Shown piece after piece: positions 46,694 to 59,131 of a stretch of DNA of 64,000 bases; within the stretch, counting starts at the first letter, position 1; each line of letters starts with the position of its first letter. The translations under genes and the position numbers were made by a program. Under the pieces are notes generated by a model. The model did not search any database. It was given only the letters and a program-made list of their open reading frames with translations, and was not told the origin of the DNA. This DNA is from Saxidomus purpurata (lineage: Eukaryota > Mollusca > Bivalvia > Venerida > Veneridae): assembly GCA_022818135.1 (NCBI GenBank), contig JAFMSR010000019.1, positions 3,019,357-3,083,356 of the forward strand, written 5' to 3'.

Positions 46694-48970
46694 ATTTCTA
46701 CTTATAATTGACTACTGCATCGTGTATGCGTACAACTTTTAGTTGCCTTCCATTCATTGCTTAATGATAATTGCCTACGTTAAACTGAAAAGTACATACT
46801 CATTAATTAATACTAAGTGTCCATACGCTTTGTGATTACGTTTACTTTCACTGACTAGTGTGTTTGTGTATATATTTATACATAATAGCAGTAAGCATAA
46901 TGACGAATGCAACTTGTAAGAATGAAATAGAAAGGGAACCAATAATACTTATACCCTGCGACTGCATAAATCAACCAAAACGGGCACCAATAATACTGGT
47001 ACCCTTTTAAACCGCGAACGAGAACTCTTGCGAATATTTCTTTTGCCATTGGTATGAAGTCTGGAGTAACTACCCCTATCATTATGTTAGTAAACAGGTA
47101 TTTATTGTTTTTTAAGTAAATGTGTTACAATTCACATTATACATAACTGATAAATCTATTAGCTAAACTAAATAATCGCTTATATTCGGACAGTCATGTA
47201 AATATTTCGTCGTTTTGAGCTATTTTTGTGTTTGGGCACAAACTAAAGGCTGTACGTACAGTTTAGATGTAAGAAGATGTATCTCATACAGGAAGATATA
47301 TATGAGCCGCGCCAAGCAAAAAAGGTCCTTATCGTAATTTGCGCATATGATGTGCTCCGGGGCTGGGGTGTACTCCCCCTGATTAATAGGAGCTTTGGTG
47401 TCATCCTGATTAATGGGAGCTGGGATGTATTCCTCATTAATAGGAGCTAGGCTGTGCTCCCCCTGAGTAATAGGGGCTGGGAAGTAATCCCCCTCATTAA
47501 TATGAGCTTTGGTGTCATCATGATTAATGTGAGCTAGGGTGTGCTCCCGCTGAGTAATAGGGCTGGGGTGTAATCTCCTTCATTATTAGGAGCTGAGATA
47601 TGCTCCCCTTGATTAATAGGGGCTGGGATGTATTTTCCCCGATCAACAGACGCTTTGGTGCCCTCCCTCTGATAAATACTAGTGGCCGGGATGAACTTCC
47701 TTTGACTGCCACCCCCAGCCCCTGCTACCCCTCCTGAACGTACCGGCGGCACCATAGACTGGATATCATATCCTTCAGAGAAGGTCATGGGTTGTGTTTG
47801 ATCGGCATTAAGTGTCCCCAACCTCTGGTGACACCCTGGTCTGACCCTGTGTGTTTTCCCTGGGATGAGGTAAGTGACACTTGAGCAGACCCATACAGAG
47901 GGGTGCCACAGGGATCAACTTGATGAACATCTGACAATGCAATGTTTGACAGGGGTTGGCCCCTCAACATGGCGAATGTGACCAACATGTTGATAAGCCG
48001 CGGTAAAAACTTGATTCTCCCGGGGTGTCAAATCATACCCCGAGGCGGGGGCATCCCAAATTCCCCCGTGTCTCAATCACCCGATCGACCCCCTTGGGAG
48101 CTGATGTCTCCCCATCCCCTCCAAAACTGACATGCTTACGCCTCAACCCCTGGCTATTTATTTAAGCGAATAGATTAATCGGTTATGTTAAATGTGAATA
48201 ATATAATACTTTTACTAAAAACTATATACCTGTTTACAAACTCACTTCTTTTTTCGTCTGTTATCGGCGTGATAGTGGGGTAGTTGCTCCCTTTTTCGTC
48301 TGTAATCAGCGTGATAGTGGGGTAGTTGCTCCAAGTTTCAAGTTTTATTTCTGATCAATGCTTATTACAAGCATGTGATCATACAAACATGTACATTTGT
48401 TATATCCTAGCTACAATTAACATGTGATATTTTGAGGAAAAATAACACAATTCTGTATATTACAGATATATCAAAATGTAGATTTCTGTGCGATACCTTT
48501 ATTAGGTACAGAAAATTTAGGAGAATGAGTCAATTTTTGAAGTGAGATAAAATAATTTTACAAAAGGAGGCAAGTTTTACCAGTTTAGTTTTGTTATTGG
48601 TACATATTAAATCGCTCAATTTAATCATACTGGCAGAAGAACTATTCTCGTTCGTGGTTTAAAAGGGTACCAGTATTATTGGTGCCCGTTTTAGTTAATT
48701 TATGCAGTCGCAGGGTATAAGTATAATTGGTTCCCTTTCTATTTCATTCTTACAAGTCCATTCATTTAGTTGCATTCGTCTATATGCTTACAGCTATTGA
48801 TTATATTTAGATATATACACTTTACATTTTCACGTAATCACATTATAGCGTACACACTAGTTATTAATGCGTATGTACTTTTCAGTTTAATGTAGGCAAT
48901 TATCATTAAGCAATGAATGGAAGGCAACTAAAAGTTGTACGCATACACGATGCAGTAGTCAATTATAAGT
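46694..48970. mobile_element. 2.3-kb element with ~340-bp terminal inverted repeats and GC-rich interior
   Basis: The left arm 46694-47040 and right arm 48640-48970 are inverted copies, about 90% alike by eye. Shared blocks include CTACTTATAATTGACTACTG, CATCGTGTATGCGTACAACT, GAATGAAATAGAAAGGGAAC and CACCAATAATACTGGTACCC. Between them, 47330-48130 is strikingly GC-rich. A 27-30 base repeat fills 47370-47700, and a 46-base unit (CGTGATAGTGGGGTAGTTGC) occurs twice at 48255-48332. No transposase was recognised and no clear target duplication was found. A foldback-type transposon or an inverted duplication are the two readings. Confidence 0.7.
47220..48172 (-). pseudogene. Broken GC-rich coding sequence with 10-residue repeats, unknown family
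   Basis: Inside the inverted-repeat element, minus frames read in sequence. An ATG at about 48133 starts MSVLEGMGRHQLPRGSIG, then a TGA, then WDAPASGYDLTPRENQVFTA. After a frame change comes GTPLYGSAQVSLTSSQGKHT; after another, EGYDIQSMVPPVRSGGVAGA, and then 10-residue units such as YIPAPINQGE and HISAPNNEGD. A one-base loss near 47568 shifts the frame, after which the same unit type (PAPITQGEHS, LAPINEEYIP) continues in one frame for about ten units to a stop near 47220. The preserved period of ten codons suggests a once-translated repeat. I recognise no family. Confidence 0.45.
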
Positions 48971-48974
48971 AGGC

Positions 48975-49820
48975 ACAAATCAATTGCACAATGGCACTTG
49001 CCATTTAGACAAATGCAGTAATCATTTCTCCAGTTTTAAGCATAGAGCATATCAAAAAGAAACATGTAATATCAGATGGACAAATACACACGTAACAATG
49101 CAAGATGGGATGTCAGAAGGCTCAATGTAATTTTTGCATCAAAACTGTTCCATATAGAAACATGGGAGAAGTACCCAGCCAATTGATTTTGGTGATTGCA
49201 GTAGTTGATGATGAAAAGACAATACACTCTTCAACGAGATAGTTTATGTTTTTGGCCTTTTTAAAGGTCCATTACTAACGCAAAATCAAATTTTCTTTTA
49301 AATCTGAAATTGTAACGGGCGTCTTCTCAGAAGGAAAAATATGACATACTGCATTGAATGTGACCATATTGTGTTGAAAATTTGAGTTAAATCTAAAATT
49401 AATAGATTATATTTTGCCTTTTCAAAAACGAAAGTAGGTTTTCCCCGTTTTCAAAAATCTTTGTTATTTTCAAGAAATGTCCCAGAAAGAGGCTATAAAT
49501 AGGTTGTACATAAATAAGCATTCCTATTTTGAATTATACTTGAAGAACTTTAGTTCCAGTGATGTGCAAAGTATATGTCTGACTGTTTACAAGATTCAAA
49601 ACAGCAAAAGTAGGACAAAAAGATCACCCAGGTCTTTATAAGGAAATACATAAACATTCACTTGTTTTTCTGCAGCAGTATTTCAAACAGGGAAATACTC
49701 CACGGCTATTGTAAAGTTTTAGAAGTCAGTTTCAAACTGTATTTCCCTGTTACATTTCCAGAATTAAAAGTAAATTCGATATTTTGTTAGTATTGGACCT
49801 TTAACCTATATATACATGTA
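48975..49820. other. Noncoding stretch 3' of TRIM copy 2
   Basis: No gene or repeat was recognised. It may include the 3' UTR of TRIM copy 2. Confidence 0.4.
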
Positions 49821-49821
49821 G

Positions 49822-52232
49822 TCAGTCTCTAGATAACTGGAACAGCCTGATCTCATTTGAATTACATCCCACAATTATTACAGAATTTCTTCTATCATAG
49901 GTCACTGGAAACGGCTTGTTAAGCCCTTCACTTGCTCCAACAACTTCACGCACTTCCTTTCCATCCGCTCCTATTTGCATGATGTTATTCGAATTGTAGC
50001 CGGTAACAAGTAGCTGATGACCAGGCAGAAGCCCGATACCCCGCGATCTCTGTATTTTTTTATAACTATAAGCCCATAGCTTTTTGCCTGTTTTGGTAAC
50101 AGCAATCAGCCCATTTTCACAATCTGCAACGTAAACAACGCCCGATACAATTATGATATCATTTGGTGAAGAAAGCAGCCGGGATCCAGATTTATCATTT
50201 TCATAGCTTCTAAGCAGTGTGCCATCTTTCTTATACACATTGACTTTTGATTGGTGGTCACCATTCCATTTAGCTCCACAAGACACATACAGTTCGTCAC
50301 ATGTTGAGTCAAAGTAAAGTCCACAACATCTCAATTCAGTTTCAAAAGAGGAGCCTAATGATAACATCTCTCCACATGCCACAAACTGTACACGTTTCTC
50401 ATCTCTCATGGCAGTAGCTACTTCCTGTTTTCCAGTAGTACATACTGACACTGGTGAATCATTAAGGTCAATATAATCCAATACTTGAAAGTCTTTGTTT
50501 AGTCTCTTAAGATTTTTGTTGCTAAAGTCGCTGACAACGTATGTACCATCTTCCAAAATACAAATACCACCTATGGCACAAGTTTCTTTGTCTCTTTTCA
50601 TTTTAACATTAACCCTTCTAAAACTTGTAGCGCGATATTCCATGTTTGCTTCTGTGATTTGACCAAAAGACTTTAGACTCAGAACCGTTTTGGCAGCTTC
50701 TGTATCTATACAATACCCAAGTTGTTTAGGATGCCAGTGAGAAGACAATTCATTAACACTGTTGTCAACATCTTGTACGATCTTTTTTCCATGCTTAATA
50801 TTTGTAAAGATTTCGGCTTCATTCAGACCATCTGCATTTACTTTCTTTGACATTTCCTGTGTAACAATTAAAACAGTTTCCAATTCTTTGGTATTTGAAT
50901 GGGTGACATTAACGAGTTCCGCATGTTTCGATTCTACTTCCTGTCTAGAGGCATCAGCAATTTCTTTAATTCTGTTAATTATAACATCTTGGAATGTATC
51001 AATGTCGCGCAGAGCTTGTTTCTTGTCTTCACCAAGGCTAGCAACATTTCTGTTTCTTTGATCACGCTTTTGTTGTATTCTTGTTTTTACGTTTTCAATA
51101 GAAACTTTGATATCCTTATATTCGGTGCTACTGGTTATTCCTCTTGCAACCTCTTTTATATTGTCTACTTTGCCACAGGACCTGGAAGATAGGAAACGTA
51201 GGGATAACAAGTGCACAGTGTACACACTCAAGGTCTTACACGTCTTCCTAACTGCAATATAACTTATAGCTATAGTAGGCCGAAGTTACTGAGATACACC
51301 TTTAACGTATAGTTCTTATAACAGGCCTAACTTTTTAAAATAAACTTTAATGTAATAGCAGTACCATAAACTTACCATACACACATTAATGTTTACATTT
51401 AAATCTTTCTGGAATTTTACCAGATGCGATGTTTTAGAAGTGATGTGCAATAAACGATGTCAGGAGAAGTTACCGTTAAGGAGAGTAACACAAGATCTTC
51501 CAGGCTTCATAGTTGCACCGTTGTTAGATACAAAAAAGAAGGTCTTTCATCGGTACTGAATCTAAAAAGCATTTTTGAGAGGCTAGTTGTCTTGTCTTAT
51601 TCGTGAAACGTATAGGCTATTTCTTTTATTATTTATATTTTTCACCGTATAATGGAAGATGGATATCGTCATGTTAACAAATTAGATCAATACTCATCAA
51701 TAACAGACTGTAATTATTTAAACCAAGGTTTGCGAACTATTTCGCTCATTTTGTAGCTATGACATTCAATGTTACAACAACAACACATGTACTATCAAAT
51801 CTATATTAGTGAATACAAACTGAAAATAAATCCATATAGATAAGGAGCTACACAATCATGAAATTGAATAAAAAAAGATTACCTATGTTTTATGGTGATA
51901 CATGCCTCGCAGCATACTTCATCATGATCCTGGCAAAACCTGTCTACAACCCGTCCACGGTGGAGGGAGCAACGCTCTGTTGGTTCTTCGGCCTCTGTTG
52001 AGCCAATCTCTCTCTGAGAGCTAACTTCCCATTTATCCACAATTTTATGTGAGCGTAACGCTGGAAATTTTTTATGATCCTGCAGACACTGGCCACAAAA
52101 GTATATCCCTCAGTCTACACAAAACTTTTCCCCTTCATTTACACTTCCGGTTTCCTTACACGTTGAACAACAAGTGTCATGAATTTCTTCTAGATCCTCT
52201 TTTGAATTACCGTTGTTTTTACTGGCAGCCAT
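49822..52232 (-). pseudogene. TRIM-like copy 2: intact except TGA for a B-box cysteine
   Basis: Exon 1 is 52232-51883 (donor CATAG/GTAATC) and exon 2 is 51181-49822 (acceptor TCTTCCAG/GTCC); joined, the frame is consistent over 570 codons. Domains match copy 1: B-box 1, B-box 2 (RCSLHRGRVVDRFC), coiled coil, and NHL-like blades ending VITVGCNSN-like/FQLSRD. The only lesion seen is TGA at 52110-52112, exactly at the codon for the fourth B-box 1 cysteine (C41 in copy 1, TGC). A nonsense mutation is the simplest reading. The rest of the gene has not decayed, so the change is young, or translation starts downstream, or the TGA is recoded. Typed as pseudogene because of the stop. Confidence 0.75.
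51835..51882 (-). other. Breakpoint of TRIM copy 2/3 homology
   Basis: Copies 2 and 3 align through the intron up to about 51835 and 59765 respectively, at GACAAACTGAAAATTAAT/TACAAACTGAAAATAAAT. Beyond it copy 2 continues into exon 1 and copy 3 into unrelated DNA. The duplication that made copy 3 therefore excluded the B-box exon. Confidence 0.6.
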
Positions 52233-52659
52233 TATGCGCCTTCTTAAGTTACCAATGTTTGCACTAATTTTACTTCCTAGTTTCTTGTTTTCTGAAAACT
52301 GTCCTCGACGAGTTTAATCAAGCATTAGTTTCGCCTGATCTGATTAAACTGTGTTTTGTATATAAGATCATTAATTTAAAGTAACGAGTTAAATTTTAAT
52401 ATTTTAACCCACGGTTTACATAGCGTGTTTACTAACTGTACAATTTAATTACGGACGTTTGCCACATATATATCGATAAGTGTCAGAATTCAAAATGATG
52501 TTAAACTGTAAACTAATAATTAGTATATACACGAGTAGCTGCAGATTTTAATAAGAACAATGTGAAAAGGTATAAGTCATTATGAAGAATACTGTAAAAT
52601 GAAAATTCTATTTAAAACAAGAAGCAGTAAGCTGTAATAATATGCTTGTTAGATTATTA

Positions 52660-53610
52660 TACCCCCACAAAACGAAGTTTGGCGGGGGGGTATATAGGAG
52701 TGAGCTTGTCGGTCGGTCTGTTGGTTTTATGGTTTCCGGATGATAACTCATGAACGACTTGACCGATTTAAATTATTTTTGGTACACAGGTGCAACATAA
52801 AAACATACAGGTCAAGTTCGACTTTGGGGTCAGTAGATCAAAGGTCAAGGTCACAGTGACCCTGAACAGTAAAACAGTTTCCGGATGATAACTCATGAAC
52901 GACTGGACCAATTAAAATTTTTTTTGATACACAGCTGTAGCATCATGAAATACAGGTCAAGTTTGACTTTGGGATCAGTAGGCCAAAGGTCAAGGTCACA
53001 GTGACTATGAACAGTAAAACGGCTTCCGGATGGTAACTCATGAAGGACTTGACCGATTTAAATAATTTTTGGTACTTAGGTGCATCATCAGAAAATACAG
53101 GTCAAGTTCGACTTTGGGGTCAGTAGATCAAAGGTCAAAGTCACAGTGACCCTGAACAGTAAAACGGTTTCCGGATGATAACTCATGAAAGACATGATCG
53201 ATTTAAATAATTTTTGGTACACACGTGTAACATCATGAAATAGAGGTCAGGTTTGACTTTGATGTCTGTAGGTCAAGGTCACAGTGACTCGGAACAGTAA
53301 AACGGTTTCAGATGATAACTCATGAACGACTTGACCGATTTATATTATTTTTGGTACACAGGTGTAACATCATGAAATACAGGTCAAGTTCGACTTTGAG
53401 GTCAGTAGGCCAAAGGTCAAGGTCACAGTGACCCTGAACAGTAAAACTGTTTCCGGATGATAACTCATGAAAGGCTTGACCTATTTAAATAATTTTTGGT
53501 ACACAGGTGTAACATCATGAAATACAGGTCAGGTTTGACTTTGAGGTCTGTAGGTCAAGGTCACATGACTGGGAACAGTTAAACGGTTTCCAGATGATAA
53601 CTTAAGAACG
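52660..53610 (+). repeat. ~145-bp tandem array with GGTCAAGGTCACAGTGAC
   Basis: About six units carry GGTTTCCGGATGATAACTCA, TGAACGACTTGACCGATTTA and AGGTCAAGGTCACAGTGACC. The array is headed by TTATACCCCCACAAAACGAA followed by GTTTGGCGGGGGGGTATA, a header also seen in weaker form at 31965. It lies just upstream of TRIM copy 2. Confidence 0.85.
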
Positions 53611-53904
53611 CTTGGGGCTATGATCATGAAATTTGATAGGGAGGTTAGTGACATTAACATGTTTGAAATAAACCTATTAAATTTAATAATAATCCATACT
53701 TTCCAACCTTACATATTTTGTGTGCTATTAAAACAATACATTTACACAACTTATTGTATAATAACTGAAATGTATGTCCTTGTGGCCATTCCTTTCTTAT
53801 GGTTGCCATACTTCTGTGACAAAGCTGTATTGTGGGAGTATAATTCGTCACTCTTGTGACAGTTCTAGTTAGGTCAATTAGATATTGGTTTGTATGCATT
53901 GAAC

Positions 53905-54250
53905 ATAATAGTTGATAAGGTAAGGTAGTGGTGATGTTTATAATTTGAACATATTAGTTTATAGCACAGATGATTGGGGTATTGACTCGCCACCTAATAT
54001 TATATTTGTCCCATGTTGTATGGGCCATAGTATTTACGGTAAAGTAGTGGTACTGCATATACATTGTAATTAATAGTTTATAAGGTAAGTAGTTGTAATG
54101 TATTTACATTGTACATAATAGTTTATAAGGTAAATAAGTGGTGACGTATTTACATAGTTAACAATATGTTATACGGTAAAGTAATGGTAATTTTTATACA
54201 TTGTACGTACTAGTTTATAAGGTAAATAAGTGGTGATGTACTAGTTAATT
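53905..54250 (+). repeat. ~57-bp degenerate tandem repeat
   Basis: TAGTTTATAAGGTAAATAAG and variants recur about five times with GTGGTGATG and ATTTACATTGTAC segments. AT-rich and noncoding. Confidence 0.65.
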
Positions 54251-54259
54251 TAACTAGAA

Positions 54260-55850
54260 AAAGATTACCTGCCTTCCATTTTATTGTATAAAAGAAGCAA
54301 CATGTTATGGTTCAACAGCTCCAAAATGTCATTTGTTTGACAGACGAATAATCTCTGAACATTAAAGACTTGTAAGTAACTTGTTCAAAAGTTGTTTGCA
54401 GACAGACAGACATACAGTAGTGCAGATTAAAATAATCTTGTATACCTGATATATTCGGAAAACTTGCTAAATACGTATGTTCCTGTGTGACTACGTGAAA
54501 TCTGTCACGAAATGGTAAAATTGAAATAAATTGGTCGACTTAATAATGAATTTTAATATGACCTTAGCTGTAAACAAAGGCTTGCTTCAATTAATGAATT
54601 TGAGATATTAAGGTCGCTACACATCAATGTATCCCCATGCAAGTTATATACGCTAGACAACCCAAAACTATCAGGGTTACAAAGTGTACCGTTTAAATAC
54701 TCAGCTCCACTCAGTTAGCCTTTAATCATGTTTGCGGTATATGTGGCTTATCGAAATACGACATAATAAAACATACATTTTTATAATTGGAGAATGTAAA
54801 GGATTCTCCAAACATAGAATTTCATCCCTTAACTAATAAATCCATAATGCTTTATCATTTCTTATATATGAGTAACATGAACAACTTTTTCGAAACTTAG
54901 TGAAGCCGAATTTACCAAGTAATTTCCCTTGTTATACCAACTTGGACCTTCCATTGAAAAGGATTTTCTTCCTGATATTTCATTACACCTAACTATAATT
55001 ATACATAAATATTATCTACCAGTTCACGATTACGGGCTATACGTTTCTTCCGCGTTGGCGTATGCTGGCATATCGAGACCTCTTTGGATTCAACTGGCTA
55101 TATGAAACGAATACACCGACGCGGATAAATCTTTAATGTTAAAAGAACGAATTTCAAACTTTCATTAATGTATGTCGAACTATTTCAATTACTCTTTTGC
55201 TAAATATAGAAATCTAAATATAGAAATTCATTTGCGTATGCATTCACCTCATTTTCATTTAAAATACTTATGCGTACATGTATAGCTCTTTGTAAATGTT
55301 TAATGTCTAGACCTTCATGATAACACTTATTGTAATTCACTTTATTATTAAATGTAGACATTCATTTGTATACAATTTCATCTTACTTGTTGATTTTTGA
55401 TGCGTAAATATGTGTGTACGTGTACATGTCTGTACATATGTTTTTGTATAAAATCTCGTAAAAGTGGAATTAAATGTATATGTTCGCCATATTGTATATT
55501 ATGCATATTTTGCCACATGGGTCTATGACCTACTGGATACCAATAAATAAACTTCAAACTTCAATTAAAGAGTATATACTATGTATATTGATTGATATTG
55601 ACAGAAGCTAGATAGTTAGATATTTTTTATATTCTTTATTAAAGAAATCGGTGTCTTCCAATTTGCGATTGGAGTACAACGATAAATAGCATAATAGAAA
55701 AACGTGTAAGACACTTTATATACTGTTGAAGAACTACAAACATGAGCGAGAGATGTCTTTTCTCATTAACAGGAGAGTCACTATTGGTCACTGTCGTGTT
55801 TGATGGTGTTAATTAGTTACTTTATATGAGTCATCTCTTATATATACATT
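54260..55850. other. AT-rich noncoding stretch
   Basis: No supportable gene, repeat or RNA gene was found. Confidence 0.4.
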
Positions 55851-55859
55851 GCTTCATTT

Positions 55860-57065
55860 TTGCCCTTAATAGAAGAGACGTCCTAGCCTTACAACTACGC
55901 AGGTAGTTTCCTAATATCGGATATATTGTTAGATGGTCAGATCTTCTTCATATAAAAGTCACTGTTAGCGAAACCGTTAATTTAATGACACGACTCAACA
56001 ATTCAGTTTCCCAATGTTTTATTTCAAGTCTACGTACGTAAGTCTTATTCAGGTGAACTTTGAGACGATTTCGATGTTTTATGCGGAATGGTAAAGGTGT
56101 AATAACCATGCAACTTTAAGAACTCCTAGTTAATTAAATTCCAGTTAAACGATAACATCCAAATACAACTATGGTCAGTGTAAAATGCCAATGTTGATAA
56201 TATATTTACTGAGAAACCTTTATACTGGCGCTGTTGTTATAAAAGTATTAATGTATTATCTCCTATCCACAAATTTTGCAAATTGGGACCAGTTAAACGT
56301 ACTTAAAGGCAAAAGAAATGCAGCTTGTTACAATGTGTTATCATTTGTAGAAAAAAGCAGCAAATTATTTTCCATGAATTCTCGTTGTAAGGTTCGCTAT
56401 CAGGCTGCATAAAATTACGATAAACTAATTTATTACCAGTCCATTTGAATTTCCTGTTGAGAGATATGATAAATTTAATTGAAAAAACTTTCCTCCTGAT
56501 AAAACACAAGCCCAAATGGTTTAGTTAACATTTAATTAATGACAATTATACCAACATCATTTCCTTCACATACAGATGAATTTAAAATCGCAAATATAGA
56601 TCAAATTATTGTCCTCCCTTTAGCAAGTACATAGAACGGGAATTTAACAGACGTAAAGCATTAAAACAAGATAGTATAACAAGTATTTACAACAACCTAT
56701 CTATGAATATTTCTTATACTTCAGTCTAGTGCAAGCAGCGTTAATTTTCCAGCAGGCGTAAGTTTTCCATCAAAAATGCAGTAACATGAAAACTGAAAAC
56801 TAAAGAACTAAATGAAAAACTGCAATGAATAAGGTTATCCTTTAACATCATCAAATACAGCACTCGCCAATAGTCAGAATTCTATTCAGAAAAACGAATT
56901 CTCCAACTAATCAAAGAAGGCAGCTAACTCGTTAACGAGTATAGTTTATCATCAGTAAACGAAGCGTGATATACACTTTATTCTCGGCATTTATCGTTGT
57001 CTTTAAAATAGAAAATGAAGACACAGCTCACTGAATCGTGTTGATTTATAGTACAAATGAGTAAG
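55860..57065. repeat. Segmental duplication blocks A2' and A1' in swapped order
   Basis: 55860-56080 matches 46370-46690 and 56500-57060 matches 44400-45130, both in the same orientation. Here the A2-like part precedes the A1-like part, the reverse of the 44-47 kb arrangement. The 60-bp array and the inverted-repeat element are absent. Confidence 0.55.
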
Positions 57066-57761
57066 TATAGCATTTGAAAGCTTATACACAATTGGACAGG
57101 CTAAATCCTAGTTAAGTCTAGACAAATATCAATGCTAAAACAAGAGGGTCATGATTCCTTATATCGCCCATATCGACTCGCATTTAGAAGATGGACGACA
57201 TGTGGTGCTTTAATCAATAACAGTATATCTTTTATACTTTTTTTTACCTTAAACTTAGCTTCAATAGTGTTCATATCAGTATGCGAACAGTGAAAATATA
57301 TATATGCTTTACGCACTAGTCTTTATTGTATAATCAGTGACAATGGATTTATCTGTGTGTATGGAACTAGTCTATAATACCTTATAGCGGTACTTAACAA
57401 GGGTCATTGGGTAACCTATATACAAACAGTACCCAGGAGTCGTATCAGAACTACGGAATATTACAAGTTTTGTATGTCAAATCAGTATTAGGTCTTGACC
57501 TGTCTGATTTATTTCCAGAATACGGAAAAATAAAGCGTTAATATCTGATCAAACTCTAGTCATATGTGAATTTATGACAGCACTTATCATTATCCTTTAA
57601 ACACATAATTGACCATGTACGTTACCAAAGTAGTATGAAACGTCAAATGGAATCAAGTTATAACTTCAACTTATTAACTAAATAACATCAACAGACACGA
57701 ACAATCTACATGTTAGAAAAACGTTTTAAATAGCCTGTTTTTACACATTACTTTTATATAG

Positions 57762-59131
57762 TCAGCTTCTAGACAACTGAAACTCTCTTATCTCATCTGA
57801 AGAGCATCCCACGAATATCATTGATTTTCTTTTGTCATATGTCACTGTAAACGGCCGGTTAAGTCCTTCACTTGCTCCAACAATTTCACACACTTCCTTT
57901 CCGTCCGCTCCTACTTGCAGGATGTTATTCGAGCTAACGCCAGTGACAAGTAGCTGATTTCCAGGAAGCAAACACACACACCAGGGATCTTTCAATTTTG
58001 AATCACTATATACCCATAGCTTTTTGCCGCTTTTGGTTAAAGCCATCAGTCCGTTTTTACGGTCCGCAACGTAAACCACGTCAAAAGACGTTACCATGAC
58101 GATATTGTTCGGTGAGGAAAATAGCCGAGATTTAGAATCATCATTTTCGTAGCTTCTAAGCATTGTACCATCTTTCTTATAAACATTGACTTTTGATTTT
58201 TCGTCACCTGATACTTTAGTTCCACAGGAAACATACAGTTCGTCACATGCTGAGTCATAGTAAAGTCCACAGCATCTCAATTCAGTCTTAAAAGAGGAGC
58301 CTAATGATAACATCTGTCCACAGGTCACAAACTGTACACGTTTCTCTTCTCGCAGGGCAGCAGCCACTTCCAGTTTTCCAGCTGTACATATTGAAATAGG
58401 TGAACCAGCAAGGTTAACATTATCCAACACTTCAAAGTCTTTGTTTAGCCTCTTAATGTTTGCATTTACGTAGTCACTGAGTATGTATTTGCCATCTTCC
58501 AAAATACATATACCAGTTATGTCACAAGTTTTTTTGTCACTTGTCGCTTTAACATTAACCCTTCTAGAACTTGTAGCTCGATATTCCCTGTTTGCTTCAG
58601 TGATTTGACCAAAAGACTTTAGTAAAACTCAGAACCGTTTTGGCTGCTTCTATATCTATACAATACCCAAGTTGTTTCGGATGCCACTGAGAAGACAATT
58701 CATTCACAGTGCTTTCAACATCACGCACGATCTGTTTACCTTGTTTAATATTTGTAAAGATGTCTGCTTCATTCAGACTATCGACATCAACTTTCTTAGA
58801 CATGTCCTGCGCAACAGTTAAAACCGTTTCCAGTTCCTTAGCATTTGATTTGGTGGCTTTGACAAGTTCCGCATGCTTGGATTCTACTTCCTGTCTAGAG
58901 GCATTAGCTATCTCTTTAATTCGGTTGACAATATCATCTTGGAACTTACCAATATCGCGCAGAGCTTGTTTCTTGTCTTCAACAAGGCTTTCAACATTGA
59001 TTTTTCTTTCATCCTGTTCTTGCTGTATTCTTTTTATTACGTCTCCAAGAGAAGCTTTGGTATCTTTATATTCAGTGCTACTTGTTATTCCTCTTGCAGC
59101 CTCTTTTACATTGTCCAGTTTGCCACAGGAC
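57762..59131 (-). pseudogene. TRIM-like copy 3: exon 2 only, 4-base insertion
   Basis: The coiled coil and NHL-like propeller exon of the TRIM family is closest to copy 2 and keeps an acceptor (TTTTTTGAAG/GTCC at 59131). It ends like copy 2 in FQLSRS. Relative to copy 2, TAAA is inserted at about 58623-58626, turning the frame to a stop 10 codons later (SFTKVFWSNH). Downstream of the insertion the propeller frame is open from VNVKATSDKKTCDITGICI to the stop at 57762. No B-box exon is found within 4.8 kb upstream; that space holds a LINE. It is a truncated duplicate, though the propeller part alone is still long enough to be mistaken for a gene. Confidence 0.8.

Noticed and set aside
57762..58502. 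Independent 246-residue propeller gene
   Set aside because: It is the 3' part of TRIM copy 3 after a 4-base insertion. The supposed start codon is an internal TTG (Leu) in all copies.
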